NCBI GenBank assembly: GCA_017419895.1
Contig: JAFOKI010000132.1
Coordinates: 1 to 18,230, forward strand
Source of the DNA: Eubacterium sp.
GTDB taxonomy: Bacteria; Bacillota; Clostridia; Peptostreptococcales; Anaerovoracaceae
Direction: 5' to 3'
DNA: 18,230 bases
Position 1 is the first letter of the stretch, and each line of letters begins with the position of its first letter. Made by a program: the position numbers and the translations under genes. Shown piece by piece: positions 1 to 6,921 of this stretch. The notes beneath the pieces are model-generated. The model was not told the DNA's origin. It made no database searches and was given only the letters and a program-made list of their open reading frames with translations.

Positions 1-1
1 G

Positions 2-124
2 AACGCGAAGGTCGCGACCGTTTCCAAGAAAGGCGTGATCAAAGGCGTCAAGAAAGGCAAGTGCAAGATCTACGCGTATGCGCAGAACGGTGTATGCGCG
101 GTGATAACGGTCACGGTAAAGTAA
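2..124 (+). CDS. C-terminal fragment of a protein ending in a bacterial Ig-like (Big_2-type) domain
   Basis: Reading from base 2 gives an open frame of 40 codons ending in TAA at 122-124, followed at once by a second TAA. The translation contains ATVSKKGVIKGVKKGKCKIY and closes with alternating hydrophobic residues (AVITVTVK). This matches the last strands of Big_2-type Ig-like domains, in which A-x-V-(S/D)-x-x-G-x-(I/V)-x-G-(V/K)-x-x-G is the recurring core. Such domains normally sit at the C-terminus of secreted or surface proteins, where they act as spacers or adhesive modules. The 5' part lies outside the window, so signal peptide, catalytic domains and length are unknown. A strong terminator follows 25 bases later, so this gene is not part of the ribosomal operon. 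The domain call is by motif resemblance only. Confidence 0.7.
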   Translation, partial: NAKVATVSKKGVIKGVKKGKCKIYAYAQNGVCAVITVTVK

Positions 125-149
125 TAAGTGAATAAGTTTCATGACGGGA

Positions 150-182
150 TGCCGCATCTGCCGATGCGGCATTCTTTTTTTC
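150..182 (+). terminator. Rho-independent terminator of the Ig-like-domain gene
   Basis: A 9-bp perfect stem, TGCCGCATC (150-158) with GATGCGGCA (163-171), has a 4-nt loop (TGCC) and is followed by TTCTTTTTTTT. It lies 25 bases after the stop of the upstream fragment and ends that transcription unit before the S10 promoter. Confidence 0.93.
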
Positions 183-518
183 GCAGAGCATTTGGCGACG
201 TTTTCGCGGTCATAGGCAGAAACCGGCTGCAATTCCATCGCCGACGCAACGCAAAACTGAAATCGGGAGAATCCCTACAATATATAGAAAAACAAATTGT
301 GCCGTCTGCGACAACATATAGGCGCCGCCCGGGAGTCCGTCCACTATATGATGTGGGCCCGGCGGGGCTTTGTGATCTGGACGAGGTATGAGCCCGCAGC
401 CATGATTTGTGTACTCCTGCCAACGTGTGCGCATACAAAGCCCGCAAACATTGACAAATCGCGAATTTCGGGCGATCAACCCCGGAAAAAATAGGGTAAA
501 AAAAGTATAAAAAAAGGC
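183..518. other. Intergenic region without a recognisable gene, with one GC-rich inverted repeat
   Basis: No reading frame here has both a credible ribosome-binding site and family-like protein sequence. The only clear structure is an inverted repeat at 325-365. CCGCC (325-329) pairs with GGCGG (361-365), GGG (331-333) with CCC (358-360) after a one-base bulge, and CCAC (341-344) with GTGG (353-356) around the loop TATATGAT. It lacks a downstream T-run, so it does not read as a terminator on the plus strand. A TTGACA hexamer at 451-456 has no matching -10 at normal distance. The stretch just before the S10 promoter (about 484-516) is rich in A. Confidence 0.5.
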
Positions 519-547
519 TTGCATTCCGGAAGCGATACCATTATAAT
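519..547 (+). promoter_or_regulatory. Promoter of the S10-spc-alpha ribosomal protein operon (PrpsJ)
   Basis: TTGCAT (519-524) and a consensus TATAAT (542-547) are separated by exactly 17 bases, a near-consensus sigma-A (sigma-70 family) promoter. An A-rich tract at about 484-516, immediately upstream, could act as an UP element for the alpha C-terminal domain. The expected start of transcription is about 554, leaving a leader of roughly 230 nt before rpsJ. This is the only strong promoter between the upstream terminator and rpsJ. Confidence 0.82.
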
Positions 548-554
548 TAGAGGG

Positions 555-785
555 CTTGCAATAGGCGTAGAAGTGGGAAGTTGCTGAGCTATCAGGTAAT
601 TTCCACTGAGAATTGTCTCCGCTCCGACGGAGGCGAGGGAACACGCCTGCTTTTTTCCGTGAGTCCGGAAAAATAGAAACGCACGGACGCGTGTGCAATG
701 CAGGCAAAACCGCGCACGCGTTGAAAAGCGGGGATTTGTTCCTTGTACAAGAATAGCGTAAACAGTACAGAACAGGAGGAATAAC
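555..785 (+). promoter_or_regulatory. Structured 5' leader of the S10 operon mRNA, candidate autoregulatory element
   Basis: Four predicted helices can be drawn by eye. P1: 572-587 pairs with 592-607, about 15 bp with bulged G580 and G596, and a GCTA loop. P2/P3: CTCCG (617-621) with CGGAG (628-632) competes at its 3' side with AGGCG (631-635) pairing CGCCT (644-648), the latter followed by TTTTTT (651-656). P4: TTTTTCCG (652-659) pairs perfectly with CGGAAAAA (666-673). P5: 687-696 pairs with 712-721, 10 bp with one G-U pair. A ribosomal-protein-binding or attenuation role is inferred from position and structure. I do not recognise the family. The L4-responsive S10 leader known from E. coli belongs to gammaproteobacteria and is not obviously this RNA. 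Confidence 0.55.
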
Positions 786-1106
786 ATGGCTGATACTGGA
801 AAAATCAGAGTAAGACTCAAGGCTTATGACCACGCGCTGCTCGACAAGAGCGCCGCGAGAATCGTGGAGATCGCCAAGAGAACGGGTGCGGACGTTTCCG
901 GTCCGATACCCCTGCCGACGGAGAAAGAGGTCGTAACGATCATCCGTGCGGTCCACAAGTATAAGGACAGCAGAGAGCAGTTCGAACAGAGGACGCACAA
1001 GAGACTGATCGATATCACGAACCTGACGGATCAGACGACTGAGGCACTGACCAAACTCGATCTGCCCGCAGGCGTAGAAGTCGAGATGAAATCGACGACA
1101 AAATAA
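786..1106 (+). CDS. rpsJ: 30S ribosomal protein S10
   Basis: S10 (NusE) belongs to the head of the small subunit and also pairs with NusB in transcription antitermination. The 106-residue product has the family features in order: an N-terminal [18 protein letters not shown] strand-helix, the [16 protein letters not shown] segment, and [20 protein letters not shown], which includes the long ribosome-binding loop. Length is close to the usual 102-105, with a short extra N-terminal ADTG and C-terminal KSTTK. The start is fixed by AGGAGGA at 774-780, five bases before the ATG. It is the first gene of the operon. Unlike nearly all genes downstream it is followed by a 155-nt gap instead of a tight junction. 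Confidence 0.98.
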   Translation: MADTGKIRVRLKAYDHALLDKSAARIVEIAKRTGADVSGPIPLPTEKEVVTIIRAVHKYKDSREQFEQRTHKRLIDITNLTDQTTEALTKLDLPAGVEVEMKSTTK

Positions 1107-1261
1107 AGCTGTAAGGGTGACTCCCTTATTATGATGGCCGCGGCTGATGCGGCGGATCCATCCACTAATAGGCATGCTCGTAAGACTGTCAGCTTGGTCC
1201 AATGCGAGTACACTTTCACGGAGGCGCTGAGGCGCCGCCATGTAAGACTGGAGGAAAGAAT
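1107..1261 (+). promoter_or_regulatory. Structured rpsJ-rplC intergenic spacer, candidate cis-acting RNA
   Basis: This 155-nt spacer is an outlier in an operon where gaps are normally under 31 nt. AAGCTG (1106-1111) can pair with CAGCTT (1190-1195). Inside are TAAGGG (1112-1117) with CCCTTA (1123-1128), and a compound hairpin with GATGG (1133-1137) pairing CCATC (1158-1162) enclosing CCGC (1138-1141) with GCGG (1149-1152). This gives a multi-branched domain closed just after the rpsJ stop. A further hairpin, GGCGC (1223-1227) with GCGCC (1232-1236), sits shortly before the rplC ribosome-binding site. No promoter with both boxes is visible. Function is unknown; translational control of rplC or RNA processing are guesses. 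Confidence 0.45.
1250..1254 (+). promoter_or_regulatory. Ribosome-binding site deciding the rplC start
   Basis: GGAGG lies seven bases before the ATG at 1262. An in-frame ATG at 1202 would add 20 residues unlike any L3, would run through the spacer hairpin, and has no comparable Shine-Dalgarno sequence, so 1262 is chosen. Confidence 0.9.
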
Positions 1262-1900
1262 ATGAAAGCAATCCTTGGAAAGAAGATCGGGATGACACAG
1301 ATCTTCGCCGAATCAGGTGAGGTTATCCCGGTTACCGTGATCGAAGCGGGTCCGGAAGTCGTGACACAGATCAAGACTGTTGAAACAGACGGATATGATG
1401 CTGTGCAGGTCGGATTCGAAGATCAGAAACCGCAGAGAGTGAATAAGCCGATGACAGGCCACTTCGCAAAGAGCGGTTCAGCCCCCAAGAAATACCTGAC
1501 AGAGTTCAGAGTAGAAGAGGGCGAAACATACGAACTCGGACAGGTTATCACTGTTGCCGATTTCGAAGAGGGCAAGAAACTCGACATTACGGGAGTTTCA
1601 AAAGGTAAAGGAACACAGGGCAACATCAAACGCCACGGACATCACAGAGGCCCGATGAGCCACGGTTCCAAGCATAAGCGTCTCGCCGGCGGTCTGGCCG
1701 CTGGTACATATCCCTCGAGAGTATTCCCGGGAAATGACGGACCGGGACGTATGGGACGCGAGACAGTAACGGTACAGAACGTAAAACTGGTCAAGATAGA
1801 CGCGGACAGGAACCTGATGCTGGTTAAAGGCGCTGTTCCGGGCGGAAAAGGTACGCTTCTCAAGATCAGATATGCCGTCAAAGGTCAGGAAGACAAATAG
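1262..1900 (+). CDS. rplC: 50S ribosomal protein L3
   Basis: L3 binds domain VI of 23S rRNA and sends an extended loop toward the peptidyl transferase centre; it is an early assembly protein. From the chosen start the protein has 212 residues, the normal length, and begins [15 protein letters not shown] as expected. The central loop carries [14 protein letters not shown] (about 113-126) and [11 protein letters not shown] (130-140). The family signature region reads [15 protein letters not shown] (151-165), where many L3 proteins have R-V-F-K-G-K-K-M-A-G-R-M-G, a mild variant. The C-terminal barrel ends in [17 protein letters not shown]. rplD follows after 29 nt. Identification is certain; only the start needed a choice. 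Confidence 0.98.
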   Translation: MKAILGKKIGMTQIFAESGEVIPVTVIEAGPEVVTQIKTVETDGYDAVQVGFEDQKPQRVNKPMTGHFAKSGSAPKKYLTEFRVEEGETYELGQVITVADFEEGKKLDITGVSKGKGTQGNIKRHGHHRGPMSHGSKHKRLAGGLAAGTYPSRVFPGNDGPGRMGRETVTVQNVKLVKIDADRNLMLVKGAVPGGKGTLLKIRYAVKGQEDK

Positions 1901-1929
1901 GACAGGCGTAAGGAAAGGAGGAAGCGACA

Positions 1930-2553
1930 ATGGCAACAGTCAAAAAGCTCAACATGGCCGGACAGGAAGTCGGGACCATCGAACTGAACGATGAACTTTT
2001 CGGCATCGAACCGAATGAAAATGCCGTTCATGAAGTAGTTAAGAATTATCTCGCCAATCAGAGACAGGGCACACAGTCAGCCAAGACGAGAGGCGAAGTC
2101 AGAGGAGGAGGCCGCAAGCCGTTCCGTCAGAAGGGAACAGGCCGCCACAGACAGGGTAGCTCGACAGACCCGTCGCAGGTAGGAGGCGGAATCGTCTTCG
2201 CACCGAAGCCGAGGGATTACAGCTACGCGGTACCCAAGAAGGTCAAGAGACTGGCTCTGAAATCAGCGCTCTCCGCTAAGGTTCAGGACAACGAAATGAT
2301 TGTTCTCGATGAACTGAAATTCGAAGAGCCCAAGACAAAGGAAATGGTCAAAACACTCGCCAATATCGGCGCAGCAAACAAAGCGCTGATCGTCATGGCT
2401 GAGAAAGACGAGAACGTGGTCCGTTCAGCAGCTAACATCCAGGGCGTAAGAACAGTTCTGGTAAGCACGATGAACGTTTACGAGATCGTCAATCACAAGA
2501 GCTTCATCGCTACAGAAGAAGCCATCAAGAAAATCGAGGAGGTGTACTTATAA
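1930..2553 (+). CDS. rplD: 50S ribosomal protein L4
   Basis: L4 binds 23S rRNA domain I and lines the nascent-peptide exit tunnel; in E. coli it also represses its own operon. The 207-residue product shows the internal extended loop [20 protein letters not shown] (about 53-72), which reaches the tunnel constriction in known structures, followed by the globular part with [19 protein letters not shown] and the C-terminal [20 protein letters not shown]. Length is typical. The start has AAAGGAGG upstream. The stop overlaps the rplW start by one base (TAATG), implying translational coupling. Whether L4 represses the structured leader upstream of rpsJ here is unknown. Confidence 0.98.
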   Translation: MATVKKLNMAGQEVGTIELNDELFGIEPNENAVHEVVKNYLANQRQGTQSAKTRGEVRGGGRKPFRQKGTGRHRQGSSTDPSQVGGGIVFAPKPRDYSYAVPKKVKRLALKSALSAKVQDNEMIVLDELKFEEPKTKEMVKTLANIGAANKALIVMAEKDENVVRSAANIQGVRTVLVSTMNVYEIVNHKSFIATEEAIKKIEEVYL

Positions 2554-2843
2554 TGAGATCTGTTTATGACGTGATCCTTAAGCCTGTCATCACAGAACAG
2601 AGCATGGACATGGCAGCCGAGAAAAAGTACACATTCAAAGTGGCTACGGACGCCAACAAGACAGAAGTTAAGAAGGCCGTCGAAGAGATCTTCGGAGTAG
2701 AGGTCGCGAAAGTCAACATCATGAATGTTAACGGAAAGAAAAAGCGCCTCGGCAGAAACGTCGGTATGACAGCAGCTTACAAAAAAGCGATCGTCACTCT
2801 GACGGACGGCAGCAAAGAGATCGAGTTCTTCTCGGCTCTGTAA
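2553..2843 (+). CDS. rplW: 50S ribosomal protein L23
   Basis: L23 lies at the exit of the peptide tunnel and is the docking site for trigger factor and the signal recognition particle. The 96-residue sequence has the family opening [30 protein letters not shown] segment, then [27 protein letters not shown], and the [23 protein letters not shown] loop-strand. Length is usual for bacteria (95-100). The ATG shares its A with the last base of the rplD stop. The ribosome-binding site (GAGGAGGTG, about 2537-2545) lies inside the rplD coding end. rplB follows after 18 nt. Confidence 0.98.
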   Translation: MRSVYDVILKPVITEQSMDMAAEKKYTFKVATDANKTEVKKAVEEIFGVEVAKVNIMNVNGKKKRLGRNVGMTAAYKKAIVTLTDGSKEIEFFSAL

Positions 2844-2861
2844 TAGCAGGAGGTTGACACA

Positions 2862-3695
2862 ATGGGAATCAAAAAATACAATCCGACGACCCCGGGTCTC
2901 AGAGGAATGACCGGTTCGACCTTCGAGGAGATCACAACGGATAAGCCAGAAAAATCGCTTACCGTAACACTCAAGAAGAATTCCGGAAGAAACTCGAGAG
3001 GTAAGATCACCGTTCGTCACAGAGGCGGCGGCACAAGACCGAAATACCGTATAATCGACTTCAAGAGAGATAAGGACGGTATCCCGGCAACAGTAAAAAC
3101 GATCGAATACGATCCGAACAGAAGCGCTAATATCGCTTTGGTCGTATACGCGGACGGAGAAAAGAGATACATTGTTGCTCCGGAAGGACTGAAAGTCGGT
3201 CAGACGATCGAGTCCGGAACGGATGTCGACATCGTAGTAGGAAACGCTCTTCCGCTCGCAAACATCCCGGTTGGTACGATCGTCCACAACGTGGAAATGA
3301 AACCGGGCAAGGGCGCGCAGCTGGCAAGATCTGCAGGAAACGGCGCGCAGCTCATGGCTAAGGAAGGCAAGTATGCTCTTCTGAGACTCCCTTCGGGAGA
3401 ACTGAGAAACGTTCTCCAGGTCTGCAGAGCGACCATCGGAGAAGTAGGCAACGCCGATCATTCGAACATCCAGATCGGTAAAGCCGGAAGAAAACGCCAC
3501 ATGGGATGGAGACCGACAGTCAGAGGTTCCGTAATGAACCCGAACGACCATCCTCATGGAGGTGGAGAAGGCAGAGCACCTGTTGGACGCAAGAGCCCGG
3601 TAACGCCTTGGGGTAAGCCGGCACTTGGATACAAGACCCGCAAGAAGGGTAAGGATTCCAACAAGTACATCGTCAAGAGAAGAAACGATAAGTAG
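2862..3695 (+). CDS. rplB: 50S ribosomal protein L2
   Basis: L2 is one of the most conserved 50S proteins. It binds domain IV of 23S rRNA, helps join the subunits and is needed for peptidyl transferase activity. The 277-residue protein has the normal length. It shows the N-terminal basic tail ([13 protein letters not shown]), the OB-fold and SH3-like RNA-binding domain with [17 protein letters not shown] (53-69), and the C-terminal signature [15 protein letters not shown] (224-238) with His230, equivalent to the functionally important His229 of E. coli. It ends with the basic [19 protein letters not shown] extension. The ribosome-binding site AGGAGG precedes the ATG. rpsS follows after 17 nt. 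Confidence 0.99.
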   Translation: MGIKKYNPTTPGLRGMTGSTFEEITTDKPEKSLTVTLKKNSGRNSRGKITVRHRGGGTRPKYRIIDFKRDKDGIPATVKTIEYDPNRSANIALVVYADGEKRYIVAPEGLKVGQTIESGTDVDIVVGNALPLANIPVGTIVHNVEMKPGKGAQLARSAGNGAQLMAKEGKYALLRLPSGELRNVLQVCRATIGEVGNADHSNIQIGKAGRKRHMGWRPTVRGSVMNPNDHPHGGGEGRAPVGRKSPVTPWGKPALGYKTRKKGKDSNKYIVKRRNDK

Positions 3696-3712
3696 GAGAA
3701 GGGAGCAAAATA

Positions 3713-3994
3713 ATGAGCAGATCAGTTAAAAAAGGCCCTTTCATAGATCCGAAGCTGCTGAAGAAAGTCGAAGACATGAACGCAGCAAACGAGAAAAGCG
3801 TTATTAAGACCTGGTCAAGATCCTCCACGATCTTCCCGCAGTTCGTAGGTCACACGATCGCCGTTCATGACGGCAAGAAACACGTGCCCGTATACGTTAC
3901 GGAAGACATGGTCGGACACAAACTCGGAGAATTTGCTCCGACAAGAACTTACAGAGGTCATGCCGCTGATAAGTCCACGAAGGCCAAGAGATAA
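3713..3994 (+). CDS. rpsS: 30S ribosomal protein S19
   Basis: S19 sits in the 30S head, next to S13, near the A-site tRNA and the B1 bridges. The 93-residue sequence begins [18 protein letters not shown], as almost all bacterial S19 do. It then has [32 protein letters not shown] and the C-terminal [20 protein letters not shown] signature. Length is standard (92-93). A ribosome-binding site (AGAAGGGAG) sits just before the ATG. The gap to rplV is 18 nt. Confidence 0.98.
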   Translation: MSRSVKKGPFIDPKLLKKVEDMNAANEKSVIKTWSRSSTIFPQFVGHTIAVHDGKKHVPVYVTEDMVGHKLGEFAPTRTYRGHAADKSTKAKR

Positions 3995-4012
3995 CGGGAA
4001 GGGAGAACAAAA

Positions 4013-4357
4013 ATGGAAGTAAAAGAAGCAAAAGCGGTTGCTAAGTACGTCAGGATGTCTCCCATCAAGCTCAAGCCCGTTACCGATCTGGTAAGAGGCA
4101 AGAACCTGGACGAAGCTTTGACGATTCTCAAGTTCACGCCGGGAAAAGGTGCTGAGCTTGTAGAAAAAGTCGTTGAGTCCGCCGCTGCAAACGCGGAGAA
4201 CAACTTCGACATGGACAGAGGCAATCTGTACGTAGCAGAAATCAGTGCCAATCAGGGACCGACAATGAAACGTTACAGAGCCGGTGCACAGGGCAGAGCG
4301 TCGATAATCCTTAAGAGATCCAGCCACATTAGCGTAACTCTTAGGGAAAGAGCATAG
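4013..4357 (+). CDS. rplV: 50S ribosomal protein L22
   Basis: L22 contacts all domains of 23S rRNA. Its long beta-hairpin lines the exit tunnel beside L4, where mutations cause macrolide resistance and affect arrest peptides. The 114-residue product carries AVAKYVRMSPIKLKPVTDLV near the N-terminus, an AAANAENNFDMD helix, and the hairpin with GPTMKRYRAGAQGRASIILKR (about residues 83-103). It ends in SSHISVTLRERA. The length is normal. The ATG follows GGGAAGGGAGAAC. rpsC starts 11 nt after the stop, with its AGGAGGT beginning at the rplV stop codon. Confidence 0.98.
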   Translation: MEVKEAKAVAKYVRMSPIKLKPVTDLVRGKNLDEALTILKFTPGKGAELVEKVVESAAANAENNFDMDRGNLYVAEISANQGPTMKRYRAGAQGRASIILKRSSHISVTLRERA

Positions 4358-4368
4358 GAGGTCACTGA

Positions 4369-5262
4369 ATGGGTCAGAAAGTAAGCCCTCATGGATTGAG
4401 AGTAGGCGTCATAAAAGATTGGAATTCCAAGTGGTACGCACCCAAAGACAATTTCGCGGATTATATCGCCGAAGACCATGAGATCAGAACATTCATAAAG
4501 AAAAAACTTTACAGCGCAGGAGTCTCCAAGGTCGTCATCGAAAGAGCGAAACTTGAAGATGAAATCGAAGTGATCGTAGCGGTTTCCAGGCCGGGTATGG
4601 TAATCGGAAGATCTGGTTCCGGCACAGATGAGCTGAAAGCCAACCTCGAGAAGATGACCGGCAAAAAGGTCAACCTCGTGATCAGAGAGATCAAAAAGGC
4701 TGAGCTCGACGCACAGCTGACAGCTGAAAGCGTAGCCGAAGCTCTTGAGCACCGCGTATCGTTCAGAAGAGCGATGAAACAGGCTATCGGCCGCACGATG
4801 AAATCCGGCGCTAAAGGAATCAAGGTACTCGTTTCCGGAAGACTCGGCGGAGCCGAAATCGCGAGAAGCGAGAAATACAGCGAAGGTAACGTTCCCCTGC
4901 ACACTCTGAGAGCTGATATCGACTACGGTTTCGCGGAAGCAGACACGACTTACGGACGCATCGGAGTCAAAGTATGGATCAACCACGGTGAGATCCTTGA
5001 CAAAGGACTCCAGAACGCGATTCCGGAAGAGAAACAGGAACGCAAAGAAAGACGCGGCAGAAGAGACGACAAGAGACGCGGCGGAAAGCGCGAAGGCGGA
5101 CGCGAAGGCGGACGTCGTGAAGGCGGAAGACGCGACAGTCGTGACAACAAACGCGAAGGCGCGGTCAAGACGGCTTATGCCCGCAAGAGACCGATGCCCA
5201 AACCGCAGGAAGCTGCAGATCAGGCTGAAGCGCCGGTCGAAACAGCTCAGGATAACGAATAA
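4369..5262 (+). CDS. rpsC: 30S ribosomal protein S3 with a long basic/Gly-rich C-terminal extension
   Basis: S3 lines the mRNA entry channel and contributes to helicase activity of the 30S. Residues 1-216 are a complete S3: the opening [20 protein letters not shown], a KH type II domain with [10 protein letters not shown] (GxxG at 80-83; the usual Ile after it is Thr86), and the C-terminal domain with [13 protein letters not shown] [10 protein letters not shown] (157-166), then [11 protein letters not shown]. Normal bacterial S3 ends near residue 210-235, but this one runs to 297. The extra part is rich in R, K, G and E with near-repeats (REGG, GRREGG, about 230-264), then a Pro/Ala/Glu acidic tail. 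The reading frame is intact to a stop followed by the rplP ribosome-binding site, so this is a real extension and not a frameshift. Confidence 0.97.
   Translation: MGQKVSPHGLRVGVIKDWNSKWYAPKDNFADYIAEDHEIRTFIKKKLYSAGVSKVVIERAKLEDEIEVIVAVSRPGMVIGRSGSGTDELKANLEKMTGKKVNLVIREIKKAELDAQLTAESVAEALEHRVSFRRAMKQAIGRTMKSGAKGIKVLVSGRLGGAEIARSEKYSEGNVPLHTLRADIDYGFAEADTTYGRIGVKVWINHGEILDKGLQNAIPEEKQERKERRGRRDDKRRGGKREGGREGGRREGGRRDSRDNKREGAVKTAYARKRPMPKPQEAADQAEAPVETAQDNE
5089..5127 (+). repeat. Short tandem repeat inside the rpsC 3' end
   Basis: CGCGAAGGCGGA occurs twice in direct tandem (5089-5100 and 5101-5112). A diverged third copy, CGTCGTGAAGGCGGA, follows at 5113-5127. Each copy encodes REGG or RREGG within the S3 extension. 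Repeat units are multiples of three, so gain or loss of a copy keeps the frame. Confidence 0.85.
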
Positions 5263-5288
5263 GCCCATTGAAAGGAGGAACTTAAGCC

Positions 5289-5720
5289 ATGTTGATGCCC
5301 AAGCGCGTTAAGCATAGAAGAGTTCATAGGGGCAGGATGACAGGTAAAGCCACAAAAGGTAATACCATCACATACGGCGATTTCGGACTCGTCGCTGACG
5401 AGTGCGGATGGATCACTTCGAACCAGATCGAAGCTGCCCGTATCGCTATGACAAGATATACAAAGAGAGGCGGAAAAGTCTTCATTAAGATCTTCCCGCA
5501 CAAATCCGTCACCAAGAAACCTGCTGAAGTACGTATGGGATCCGGTAAAGGATCACCCGAATACTGGGTAGCAGTCGTTAAACCGGGCCGCGTGATGTTT
5601 GAGATCGCAGGCGTTTCGGAAGCACAGGCCAGAGAAGCCATGAGACTCGCGGGTCACAAACTCCCGATCAGAACAGAGTTCATGGTCAGAGACCGTGAAG
5701 CGGAAGGCGGTGAAGCATAA
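5289..5720 (+). CDS. rplP: 50S ribosomal protein L16
   Basis: L16 helps organise the A-site tRNA binding region of the 50S and is a late assembly protein. The 143-residue product begins [20 protein letters not shown] and contains [29 protein letters not shown] sequence, [26 protein letters not shown] (about 62-87) and the C-terminal [20 protein letters not shown]. This is the normal length and order. AGGAGG at 5273-5278 lies ten bases before the ATG; an in-frame ATG six bases later is possible but the MLMPKR form is standard. The stop overlaps the rpmC start by one base (TAATG). Confidence 0.98.
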   Translation: MLMPKRVKHRRVHRGRMTGKATKGNTITYGDFGLVADECGWITSNQIEAARIAMTRYTKRGGKVFIKIFPHKSVTKKPAEVRMGSGKGSPEYWVAVVKPGRVMFEIAGVSEAQAREAMRLAGHKLPIRTEFMVRDREAEGGEA

Positions 5721-5920
5721 TGGATTTGAACAAAATCAGAGAAATGACAGATGCTGAACTGAACGCTGAACTGGAAAAGATGAAGAAAGAGCTCTTCAAC
5801 CTCAGATTCCAGCACGTTACGGGACAGCTCGAAAACCCCGTTCAGATGAGGGAAGTCAAGAGAAATATCGCCAGAGTCAAGACGATCATCCGCGAAAAAG
5901 AGTTGGATGCAAGAGCATAA
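5720..5920 (+). CDS. rpmC: 50S ribosomal protein L29
   Basis: L29 is a small helical protein beside L23 at the tunnel exit. The 66-residue sequence is the typical two-helix form: [26 protein letters not shown] followed by the signature [25 protein letters not shown]. Its start codon shares one base with the rplP stop, so translation is probably coupled. The ribosome-binding site (GGAAGGCGG) is inside the rplP end. Confidence 0.97.
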   Translation: MDLNKIREMTDAELNAELEKMKKELFNLRFQHVTGQLENPVQMREVKRNIARVKTIIREKELDARA

Positions 5921-5938
5921 CGGAAAGGAGGATGTAAA

Positions 5939-6199
5939 ATGGCAGACGAAAGAAACAGAAGAAAAACTAAAGTCGGCATCGTTGTCAGCGACAAGATGGA
6001 CAAGACTGTAGTAGTTGCGTTCGAAGAGCTGGTAAGACATTCTCTTTACGGGAAATCGGTTAAGAGAACCAAAAAAGTCAAGGCTCATGACGAAAACAAT
6101 GAATGCAGGATCGGCGACCGCATCAAGATCATGGAGACAAGACCGCTCTCCAAGGATAAGAGATGGAGACTCGTCGAGATCGTAGAAAAAGCTAAGTAA
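5939..6199 (+). CDS. rpsQ: 30S ribosomal protein S17
   Basis: S17 is a primary 16S rRNA-binding protein of OB-fold type, important in early 30S assembly. The 86-residue product reads [25 protein letters not shown] at the N-terminus, then [46 protein letters not shown], which covers the usual signature region. Length matches the family (80-90). AAAGGAGGATG is directly before the start. The gene is 18 nt after rpmC and 12 nt before rplN. Confidence 0.98.
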   Translation: MADERNRRKTKVGIVVSDKMDKTVVVAFEELVRHSLYGKSVKRTKKVKAHDENNECRIGDRIKIMETRPLSKDKRWRLVEIVEKAK

Positions 6200-6211
6200 G
6201 GAGGCGCCGTA

Positions 6212-6586
6212 ATGATCCAGAATGAAACCAGACTTAAGGTAGCTGACAATTCGGGCGCGAAAGAACTCCTTTGCATCCGCATTCTCGGCGGAACAAGCCG
6301 CAAGTATGCGAACATAGGCGACGTAATCGTATGCTCCGTCAAGGAAGCTACACCGGGCGGCGTCGTTAAAAAGGGTGACGTAGTAAAGGCCGTTATCGTA
6401 CGTTCCAAGAGCGGTACAAGAAGAGCGGACGGAAGCTATGTGAAATTCGACCAGAACGCTGCCGTAATAATCAAGAGCAAAGAAGACAAGACTCCGGTAG
6501 GAACCCGTATCTTCGGGCCTGTCGCGAGAGAACTCAGGGATGCCGGCTACATGAAGATCGTGTCGCTCGCACCGGAAGTGCTGTAG
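6212..6586 (+). CDS. rplN: 50S ribosomal protein L14
   Basis: L14 lies at the subunit interface, contacts L19 and 16S helix 14, and is the docking site of the silencing factor RsfS. The sequence starts [20 protein letters not shown] and includes [29 protein letters not shown] (the family signature), then [18 protein letters not shown] and [28 protein letters not shown]. It is 124 residues, two more than the usual 122, the extra residues falling in the [10 protein letters not shown] loop before [19 protein letters not shown] precedes the ATG. Confidence 0.98.
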   Translation: MIQNETRLKVADNSGAKELLCIRILGGTSRKYANIGDVIVCSVKEATPGGVVKKGDVVKAVIVRSKSGTRRADGSYVKFDQNAAVIIKSKEDKTPVGTRIFGPVARELRDAGYMKIVSLAPEVL

Positions 6587-6598
6587 GAGGGATAACGA

Positions 6599-6904
6599 AT
6601 GCGTATTAAAACAGGTGATATGGTCATCGTTATCACAGGCAAGGATAAAGGCAAGACAGGCAGAGTAATCAAAGCTATGCCGAAAGAGGGCCGTGTAATA
6701 GTTGAAGGTGTGAACGTTCAGACAAAGCATCAGAAGCAGACAAGAACGGCTCCCGCCGGAATCAGACACATGGAAGGCCCGATCGACGCCTCGAATGTCA
6801 TGTATTACGACGACAAAGCAAAAGAACCGGTCAAGATCGGTTATGAGATCAGAGATGAACGTAAGGTCAGAGTAAATCGCAAGACCGGAAACGTAATAGA
6901 CTAG
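6599..6904 (+). CDS. rplX: 50S ribosomal protein L24
   Basis: L24 is an assembly initiator of the 50S and sits near the tunnel exit. The 101-residue protein has an N-terminal KOW motif, [20 protein letters not shown] (about 6-25), followed by the conserved [12 protein letters not shown] and the [18 protein letters not shown] segment, then [17 protein letters not shown]. Length is normal. GTAGGAGGGATAACG at the rplN stop provides the ribosome-binding site. rplE follows after 17 nt. Confidence 0.98.
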   Translation: MRIKTGDMVIVITGKDKGKTGRVIKAMPKEGRVIVEGVNVQTKHQKQTRTAPAGIRHMEGPIDASNVMYYDDKAKEPVKIGYEIRDERKVRVNRKTGNVID

Positions 6905-6907
6905 GAA

Positions 6908-6913
6908 AGGAGG
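6908..6913 (+). promoter_or_regulatory. Ribosome-binding site deciding the TTG start of rplE
   Basis: AGGAGG lies eight bases before TTG at 6922. The codons after it encode [12 protein letters not shown], the standard L5 beginning. No ATG or GTG in this frame lies between the rplX stop and that conserved segment. Confidence 0.88.
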
Positions 6914-6921
6914 AGAAGGTT

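Noticed and set aside
451..479. TTGACA at 451-456 as a consensus -35 box
   Set aside because: The hexamer 17 bases downstream is GATCAA, a poor -10; the TTGCAT/TATAAT pair at 519-547 is far better.
297..494. Small plus-strand open frame of 65 codons in the spacer upstream of the S10 promoter
   Set aside because: No ribosome-binding site, no domain, overlaps the inverted repeat, and is not followed by a terminator.
742..751. Palindrome CTTGTACAAG shortly before rpsJ, considered as an operator
   Set aside because: Only 10 bp, single copy, well downstream of the promoter; too little to call a binding site.
1202..1261. Upstream in-frame ATG for rplC
   Set aside because: The added residues do not belong to L3, and the GGAGG at 1250-1254 fits the ATG at 1262.
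210..1298. Minus-strand open frame of 362 codons covering the spacer, S10 promoter, leader and rpsJ
   Set aside because: It overlaps rpsJ and the promoter, and its translation shows no recognisable domain. A convergent gene here would have to run through the operon leader.
2493..3557. Minus-strand open frame of 354 codons opposite rplW-rplB
   Set aside because: Antisense to certain ribosomal genes, low-complexity translation, no ribosome-binding site or family resemblance.
5089..5127. Tandem repeats in rpsC considered as a CRISPR-like or mobile element trace
   Set aside because: Units are 12-15 bp, contiguous without spacers, and purely coding in frame.
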